Assembly: GCA_002699585.1 (NCBI GenBank)
Contig: PABP01000038.1
Span: forward strand, 930,001-994,000
From: Anaerolineaceae bacterium
GTDB taxonomy: Bacteria; Chloroflexota; Anaerolineae; Aggregatilineales; Phototrophicaceae
Direction: 5' to 3'
Length of the DNA stretch: 64,000 nt
The notes beneath the pieces were generated by a model. That model did not search any database, was not told the DNA's origin, and worked only from the letters and a program-made list of their open reading frames with translations. Every line of letters starts with the position of its first letter. The stretch's first letter is position 1. A program made the translations under genes and the position numbers. Of this stretch, positions 59,295-64,000 are shown in pieces.

Positions 59295-59687
59295 TTAGTC
59301 AGTTTCGACTTTGTAGTTGAGTTGGAGTTCATCGCCGGGTAGGCCGCGAATGCCCCAATTGTGACGCGGTGTTTCCGTGACAGTGATTTCCACATCCTGC
59401 GGGGAGATCGTCAACTGATCGTGAAGACGCTCAAAAAGCAGGCGAAAGAGCGTCTTTTTTGCTGTCACTGAACGCCCCTCAAACATGGAAATTTCGATGA
59501 TTGTGTACTGCTCGCTGCGGCCCGGCGGATAGATGAAGTCGTCAGCTTCCAACGGGAAAAAGCGCTGGAAACGCTTATCAGACGGTATGCTGAGCGCATC
59601 CATCAGGCAGCTATGGATGATGTCTGATAACTGGCTGCGGTGCTGGTTAATGTGTGCGCGATGCCCATAAATTTTGACCTGTGCCAT
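59295..59687 (-). CDS. Tautomerase-superfamily protein without an N-terminal proline
   Basis: A 130-residue protein of the tautomerase_2 type. IIEISMFEGRSVTAKKTLF near 62-80 and ETPRHNWGIRGLPGDEL near 106-122 are family hallmarks. Active tautomerases use Pro2 (Pro1 after Met removal); this one starts MAQVKIYG, so the catalytic proline is absent. It may use another chemistry or only bind. The gene is divergent from the GNAT at 59776. Confidence 0.85.
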   Translation of the reverse strand: MAQVKIYGHRAHINQHRSQLSDIIHSCLMDALSIPSDKRFQRFFPLEADDFIYPPGRSEQYTIIEISMFEGRSVTAKKTLFRLLFERLHDQLTISPQDVEITVTETPRHNWGIRGLPGDELQLNYKVETD

Positions 59688-59722
59688 CGTTACCCTATCC
59701 TGCTGACTCTAAAATCGCTATG

Positions 59723-59751
59723 CTGTCACCTGATACGCATTGTATTATAGT
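59723..59751 (+). promoter_or_regulatory. Promoter of the RimJ/RimL-type GNAT
   Basis: CTGTCA (-35, 59723-59728) and TATAGT (-10, 59746-59751) with 17-nt spacing, about 25 nt before the start codon. Confidence 0.5.
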
Positions 59752-59775
59752 CGCGACTGGATATAGGAGTTGGTT

Positions 59776-60336
59776 GTGCTGGAACATAATCTATTTCGAG
59801 GTAAGTCCATCCGGCTGACTGAGCTGGGCCAGGAAGACATCGCAACCATTACACAGTGGTACCAGAACAGCGAATTCGGTCGCCTATTTGATGCCGACCC
59901 GGCCTATCCGCGCAGCCAACGCCACTGGAAAAGCTGGTTTGACGAAGAAGACAAGGACAAAAACACGTTCGTATTCGGCATTCGTCCGCTGGATAATGAG
60001 CGCCTGATGGGCATCGCGACACTGGATGGCATTCTATGGCCGCATCAGACAGCGTGGCTGGCTATCGGCATCGGTGATACCCACCAACGCGGGCGCGGCT
60101 ATGGCACGGAAGCCCTGCGGTTGCTGATCCATTTTGGCTTTTACGAGCTGAATCTGTATCGTCTGCAACTCTCGGTCTTCGAGTATAATACGAGAGCCAT
60201 CGCCGTGTATGAGCGCCTGGGTTTTACGCGTGAAGGCACGTACCGCCAGTTTTTGGCACGCGAAGGCAAGCGCTACGATATGTACTTATACGGGCTGCTG
60301 CGCGACGAATGGACATCATCAACGACTCGTCCATAG
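59776..60336 (+). CDS. GNAT family N-acetyltransferase (RimJ/RimL-like)
   Basis: A 186-residue acetyltransferase. The acetyl-CoA loop is HQRGRGYGTEALRLL near 108-122 and the C-terminal AIAVYERLGFTREGTYRQ is typical of RimJ/RimL or spermidine-type GNATs. The start is GTG at 59776, 6 nt after AGGAG; a TTG at 59770 is too close to the SD. It forms a single-gene unit. The substrate could be a protein N-terminus or a small amine. Confidence 0.9.
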   Translation: MLEHNLFRGKSIRLTELGQEDIATITQWYQNSEFGRLFDADPAYPRSQRHWKSWFDEEDKDKNTFVFGIRPLDNERLMGIATLDGILWPHQTAWLAIGIGDTHQRGRGYGTEALRLLIHFGFYELNLYRLQLSVFEYNTRAIAVYERLGFTREGTYRQFLAREGKRYDMYLYGLLRDEWTSSTTRP

Positions 60337-60477
60337 CATTCATCAGCCCATAACATTTATCAGGTTAACTTGAGATGGATGCGCAATTTATAACCTGACA
60401 ACCCATCATCAACATGCCAGCTACAGGCTGGCAACCTATCCCCTAACTGACCATAGCCAACCAAGAATGAGGCCCTT

Positions 60478-61737
60478 ATGCGCAAGCAACAACTCTTGAT
60501 TTTGACGAGCACGCTGATTTTGATGGCAGCGTTCGGGGTGCTGCTCACCGCTCCGACGGTCGTGCAGGCCATTGGCGAGATTACACCGACGCCCGTCGAG
60601 GATGAGGCAACACCAGAGCCAACCATCGCACCCACACCTGTGCCGACTGTCGCACCCGCAGTTCAACCCGCAGACGAACCCGCAGATGACGTTGACGCCC
60701 AGGTAGAAGCACTATTTGACGAAGCCCTGTCGGTGTTCCAGCAAGGCGATTTCGATGGCGCAATCGATTTAGCCAATCAGGTGCTTGAGCTGCAACCAGA
60801 TAATGCGGAAGCGTTGTGGGTCCGGGGTCTGGCGCGCAGCCAGATCGGCAATTTGCAACTGGCGATTGACGACTATACCTTCGCGCTGCAACTGGTGCCC
60901 TATCGCTGGGATATCTACACGCTACGCGGCGATGCCTTCGTTCAGCTCCAGGAGTATGACAACGCCAATGCCGATTATGAAAGGGCGCTGGAATACAATC
61001 CGCGTTATGAATCGGCGTATTTTGGACTGGCTGCGCTGGCGGACAGTCGGGGACGGCTAGATGAACTCGAAGTCTACCGGACGATGGCGCTGGGTATGTT
61101 GGAGTTCGAACGCAATAACCTGTCGGAAGCGATTGGCTACTTCACCGATGTGCTGGTACTGGACAATACGTCACGCATGGCGGCATATGCGTATTACAAC
61201 CGCGCGCTCAGCTTCCACACGATGGAAGATTTTGAATCCGCGATTGAGGACTATACCGAAGCGCTTGCGCTGTACCCAGACATGCACGATGCGTATCTCG
61301 GTCGTGGGATTGCGTATCGCAACACGGATGACATCGCCGCAGCGGGCAGCGATTTTGTGAACCGCATCGAGATTGTCGAAAGCGACAGCGTGACGCAGGC
61401 GATTGGCTTCGGCGAGGAAATCGACGTGGCGATGACCTATGGCGCAGTTTATCGGCTGACGTTCAATGGCGTGGGTGGGAACAGCATCACGATTTCCACA
61501 CTGAGCGAACCGAATACGGGCGTTGATCCGCTTATCGCGCTGGTTGGGCCGGATGGTGAGGCCCTGGCGGGTGATGATGACCTGGGCGGCGGTCCTTTCG
61601 GCTATGACAGCGAGATTGCCGATTTCCGGCTGCCGGCTGATGGCGAATACACGATCCTGGTCAGCCATGCCAACGGCGGCTTCGATGGCAATGTGCGCGT
61701 CAGCCTGGCGTGTGATATGGATGTGTGCAGTAATTAA
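60478..61737 (+). CDS. Secreted TPR protein with pre-peptidase C-terminal-like domain
   Basis: A 419-residue exported protein. A signal peptide (LLILTSTLILMAAFGVLLTAP) and a Pro/Thr linker are followed by about six TPRs (75-300; FQQGDFDGAIDLANQVLELQPDN, AAYAYYNRALSFHTMEDFESAIEDYTEAL) and a PPC-like beta-sandwich (about 305-415; YRLTFNGVGGNSITIST, DPLIALVGPDGEALAGDDD). It is probably a surface protein that gathers others. A 7-bp hairpin (60415-60433) lies in the leader. No protease domain is present, although PPC domains often accompany one. Confidence 0.88.
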   Translation: MRKQQLLILTSTLILMAAFGVLLTAPTVVQAIGEITPTPVEDEATPEPTIAPTPVPTVAPAVQPADEPADDVDAQVEALFDEALSVFQQGDFDGAIDLANQVLELQPDNAEALWVRGLARSQIGNLQLAIDDYTFALQLVPYRWDIYTLRGDAFVQLQEYDNANADYERALEYNPRYESAYFGLAALADSRGRLDELEVYRTMALGMLEFERNNLSEAIGYFTDVLVLDNTSRMAAYAYYNRALSFHTMEDFESAIEDYTEALALYPDMHDAYLGRGIAYRNTDDIAAAGSDFVNRIEIVESDSVTQAIGFGEEIDVAMTYGAVYRLTFNGVGGNSITISTLSEPNTGVDPLIALVGPDGEALAGDDDLGGGPFGYDSEIADFRLPADGEYTILVSHANGGFDGNVRVSLACDMDVCSN

Positions 61738-61764
61738 TCCAATTAGATAGGCTATAGCGGCAGC

Positions 61765-61784
61765 GGGCACAAAATATTGTGCCC
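61765..61784 (+). repeat. Repeat A copy 6
   Basis: A 20-nt palindrome with one mismatch (GGGCACAA and TTGTGCCC ends) followed by CTACG. It lies 15 nt before another copy. Confidence 0.8.
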
Positions 61785-61799
61785 CTACGTGACGAAAAC

Positions 61800-61819
61800 G
61801 GACGCAGCATGCTGCGTCC
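61800..61819 (+). repeat. Repeat A copy 7, tandem with copy 6
   Basis: A perfect 20-nt palindrome (GGACGCAGCA with TGCTGCGTCC) followed by CTACG. It has the same layout as the others but a different arm sequence. Confidence 0.75.
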
Positions 61820-61914
61820 CTACGATTCCTATTTTGGCTAGCGAGAGACACAACCCCAGGTGGCATATTTGGCCACACCATGCTTACGATAGGAACCCTT
61901 ACACTCTATAGGAA

Positions 61915-61950
61915 ACAAAAAACGGCTCATCGGATGATGGGCCGTTTTTG
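61915..61950. terminator. Bidirectional rho-independent terminator
   Basis: AAAAACGGC and GCCGTTTTT arms with inner TCAT/ATGA pairing, flanked by A and T runs. It serves the convergent TPR-PPC and AAA/R3H genes. Confidence 0.8.
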
Positions 61951-61981
61951 TGTTGTGTGACCAGCGATTAAGCTGTCTTGA

Positions 61982-63598
61982 TTAAGCTGTTTCGCCGAAG
62001 ATGCGCACGCGGCGTTTGGGTTCATCACCAAAGCTGCGTGAGGTCAGTTGTGCACGGCGCGCGACGCGATGCTGCTGTTTACGAATGTGCGATACCTGGG
62101 GTGCGAGGTCTACGAATGGCTCCTGACCGGAGCGAATGCGCATGATCGCTTGTTGGGCCTCAAGTATCGCCTCATCAAAAGGGTCATCAGCCGCGTTGCG
62201 TTCCTCCAGTTTGAAGAGATCAATCAAGAAGTTCTCCATCTGGGAAACGGTATTCGCGCGCAGTACATACAGGGGTTTGCCCTGTTTTTCAGCATCGGAA
62301 ATGGCACGGGGCCGATTGCGATAGTAGCTCTTCAGCGTGACAACCGCGTCGGCGTCGTTCATCTTCTCGCTGATTTCCAGCGGGACGTTCATCCGGCGAG
62401 CCGCCTGCTCCAGACGGTTGCGAGCCACGCCATAGGCATGCACCGTCTTCAGTGACAGGTTGGCGCTAGGCGCAGGTGCCAGTTCCATCTTCTCTTTACG
62501 CGACATGCTGGTGTTCTGATTGCCGCGTACCATACGAATCGACCCATTGCTGTTGTCGGTACCATTGCCGCCATTTTTGCGCAGGCGCGACTCCAACTGT
62601 AGGGCTTCTTCGCGGGTTTCGATTGTGCCATCAGGCTGACGTTCACGCAGCAAAATGGGCAGCGGACGTCCGCGCAGGATAGCATCCACCGATTCAGCGA
62701 CATCCTGATGCACCGCGAGCGAATTGCGATCACGGATTTCCACCAGGATTTCAAATGTCGGTGGGCTACGCCGTTCAAGCACGGTTTTTTGCGTGCCGCG
62801 ACGGCGGGCTTCATCGTCAGAGAGCGTAACGGACTCAATGCCGCCGACCAAATCGCTCAGGGTCGGGTTGAGCATGAGATTTTCAAGCGTGTTACCATGC
62901 GCGGTACCAATGAGCTGAACACCACGTTCAGCAATGGTCCGGGCAGCCATCGCTTCCATCTCACGACCAATTTCGTCAATGACGATCACTTCTGGGTTAT
63001 GGTTTTCCACCGCTTCAATCATGACTTCGTGCTGGCGCTCTGGATGGCTGACCTGCATCCGGCGGGCACGGCCCACTGCCGAATGCGGCACATCACCATC
63101 ACCACCAATTTCGTTGGAAGTATCTACGATAACAACGCGCTTGTCCTCTGCTAGGATGCGAGCGACTTCGCGCAGCATGGTCGTTTTGCCGACGCCGGGT
63201 GCGCCCAGCATGAGCACACTCTGGCCGGATTTGACCAAATCTTCGATGATGTCGATGGTCCCATAGACCGCACGACCAATACGGCAGGTCACACCAATGA
63301 TTTCGCCTTTACGATTGCGAATCGCACTGATGCGGTGGAGCGTACGCTCCATACCGGCGCGGTTATCTGCATCGAAATCGCCAATCCGCGCGGCCATTTT
63401 GTCGAGGTCTTCGCGGGTGATTTCTTTATCAGAGAGAACGACTTCTGAATCCACATAACGTGCAGTCGGCAGCCGTCCGAGGTCCATGACAACTTCTAGT
63501 AGATTGTTGCTATCTCCGTGTTCTTCCAGCGCGTAATTGATATTGAGTGGCAGCACGCGCATGAGTTTATCGATGTCGTCTGTGATCCGTTTTTCCAT
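61982..63598 (-). CDS. AAA ATPase with C-terminal R3H domain (SpoIIIAA/Ycf45-like)
   Basis: A 538-residue ATPase found mainly in Chloroflexota, Cyanobacteria and plastids (Ycf45 group). Walker A is GAPGVGKTT (132-140), Walker B is EVIVIDEIG near 203-211, and [17 protein letters not shown] and [15 protein letters not shown] are family segments. After a linker, the C-terminal R3H nucleic-acid-binding motif is [20 protein letters not shown], near 500-520. It probably acts on nucleic acid or a secretion-like assembly; the real role is unknown. It starts 6 nt after the upstream GNAT-like gene. Confidence 0.92.
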   Translation of the reverse strand: MEKRITDDIDKLMRVLPLNINYALEEHGDSNNLLEVVMDLGRLPTARYVDSEVVLSDKEITREDLDKMAARIGDFDADNRAGMERTLHRISAIRNRKGEIIGVTCRIGRAVYGTIDIIEDLVKSGQSVLMLGAPGVGKTTMLREVARILAEDKRVVIVDTSNEIGGDGDVPHSAVGRARRMQVSHPERQHEVMIEAVENHNPEVIVIDEIGREMEAMAARTIAERGVQLIGTAHGNTLENLMLNPTLSDLVGGIESVTLSDDEARRRGTQKTVLERRSPPTFEILVEIRDRNSLAVHQDVAESVDAILRGRPLPILLRERQPDGTIETREEALQLESRLRKNGGNGTDNSNGSIRMVRGNQNTSMSRKEKMELAPAPSANLSLKTVHAYGVARNRLEQAARRMNVPLEISEKMNDADAVVTLKSYYRNRPRAISDAEKQGKPLYVLRANTVSQMENFLIDLFKLEERNAADDPFDEAILEAQQAIMRIRSGQEPFVDLAPQVSHIRKQQHRVARRAQLTSRSFGDEPKRRVRIFGETA

Positions 63599-63604
63599 AC
63601 AGCG

Positions 63605-64000
63605 TTATGTGTATTCCTCATCATCACTTACAGGTATCGAGCAAAGGGCTGGCATAGCTGGCTTGGCCACATCGGATTGGCCCAGACTAACGCGTCTGAA
63701 GCCAGGGTGACGGATGCCAGCGGCAATATGCTTTACCATGACAGCCTGCTCAATCCAGGGTTCGAAACCGATGTCTTCGATTGAGTGTGACAGCCAGTCC
63801 TGGTAACTACGTACGCATACATAGATGGGTACGCGGCGCGCCCGGCCCATATGGGCGATGGTCGCTTTCACCAGGTCGGATGCGTGTTCGACGGCATCGG
63901 TATGGATGTAGGGCAAAATGTAGATGCCGTTTTCGCCTTCTGAGAAGGCGATATAAGCCAGGATGCGTTCATCCTTGCGATAGACCAGCCCGCGCAAATC
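63605..64000 (-). CDS. Partial GNAT-like protein cut by the window edge
   Basis: The C-terminal 130 or so residues of a gene that continues past 64000. Strand-helix order (ILAYIAFSEGENGIYILPYIHTD, DLVKATIAHMGR, VPIYVCVRSYQDWLSHSIEDIGFEP) fits the C-terminal half of a GNAT, with the late SIEDIGF turn. It is probably co-transcribed with the AAA/R3H ATPase. The start is outside the window. Confidence 0.65.
   Translation of the reverse strand, partial: DLRGLVYRKDERILAYIAFSEGENGIYILPYIHTDAVEHASDLVKATIAHMGRARRVPIYVCVRSYQDWLSHSIEDIGFEPWIEQAVMVKHIAAGIRHPGFRRVSLGQSDVAKPAMPALCSIPVSDDEEYT

Noticed and set aside
748-61819. Repeat A copies considered as CRISPR repeats
   Set aside because: They are dispersed singly over 61 kb, with no regular spacers and no cas genes.
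63740-63770. GGTTCGAAACC, resembling a tRNA T-arm
   Set aside because: No acceptor, D- or anticodon stems surround it, and it lies inside a GNAT-like coding region.

Overview
The window is a gene-dense bacterial chromosome segment of about 64 kb, with G+C in the mid-50s by eye. No rRNA, tRNA, CRISPR array, phage module or transposase gene is visible. The gene content best fits Chloroflexota, perhaps an Anaerolineae-like lineage. The reasons are an AAA/R3H (SpoIIIAA/Ycf45-like) ATPase, many secreted beta-propeller, SH3b and Thr/Pro-linker proteins, RhaS-type sugar ABC transport, a PQQ-type sugar dehydrogenase family protein, and frequent TTG/GTG starts with good Shine-Dalgarno sites. This assignment is inferred from gene content, not from a marker gene.

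Layout. 0-9.4 kb: ThuA-like protein, adenine deaminase, an MFS exporter plus GNAT operon preceded by an 18-codon leader peptide and an SD-sequestering hairpin, a GH16-like enzyme, an alpha/beta hydrolase, a DinB protein and a secreted M23 peptidase. 9.4-16.3 kb: SbcC ATPase, two secreted propeller proteins, a small unknown gene coupled to a PQQ sugar dehydrogenase. 16.5-20.6 kb: sugar or aldehyde genes (aldo/keto reductase, Fe-ADH, class II aldolase, PfkB kinase). 20.7-22.0 kb: tandem MgtC/SapB paralogues, each with its own terminator. 22.1-31.8 kb: a rhamnose-type operon on the minus strand, transcribed as rhamnulokinase, ABC ATPase, two permeases, binding protein, class II aldolase and a double SnoaL protein, with a DeoR regulator upstream.

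31.9-46.6 kb: HAD phosphatase, DinB, an acidic helical protein, a DUF4062/TIR-like two-domain protein, membrane proteins, a Usp-DUF389 fusion, a peptidoglycan amidase, an ArsR-thioredoxin-permease metalloid operon with two matching operators, a phosphodiesterase, a GH43-like propeller, an M23 peptidase and an HEXXH peptidase. 46.6-48.9 kb: a TIR-TPR gene bracketed by two families of dispersed repeats. 48.9-64 kb: SH3b protein, membrane proteins, a triple zinc-ribbon protein, an SDR/TetR pair with identical operators, a parvulin lipoprotein, a pair of Thr/Pro-linker proteins sharing a C-terminal domain, a tautomerase, a GNAT, a TPR-PPC protein, the AAA/R3H ATPase and a partial GNAT-like gene.

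Four dispersed repeat families lie between genes: (A) seven copies of a ~20-nt palindrome flanked on one side by CTAC; (B) two inverted copies of a 36-nt CACAGAG-type element; (C) four copies of a CCCTC/GAGGG hairpin element, two abutting the stop codons of TIR-like genes; (D) two identical 40-nt copies of a perfect 26-nt palindrome. The strongest regulatory candidates are the leader-peptide attenuator of the exporter, the duplicated ArsR operator, the ATGAAATAA boxes of the DeoR/rhamnose system, and the TetR/SDR operators.
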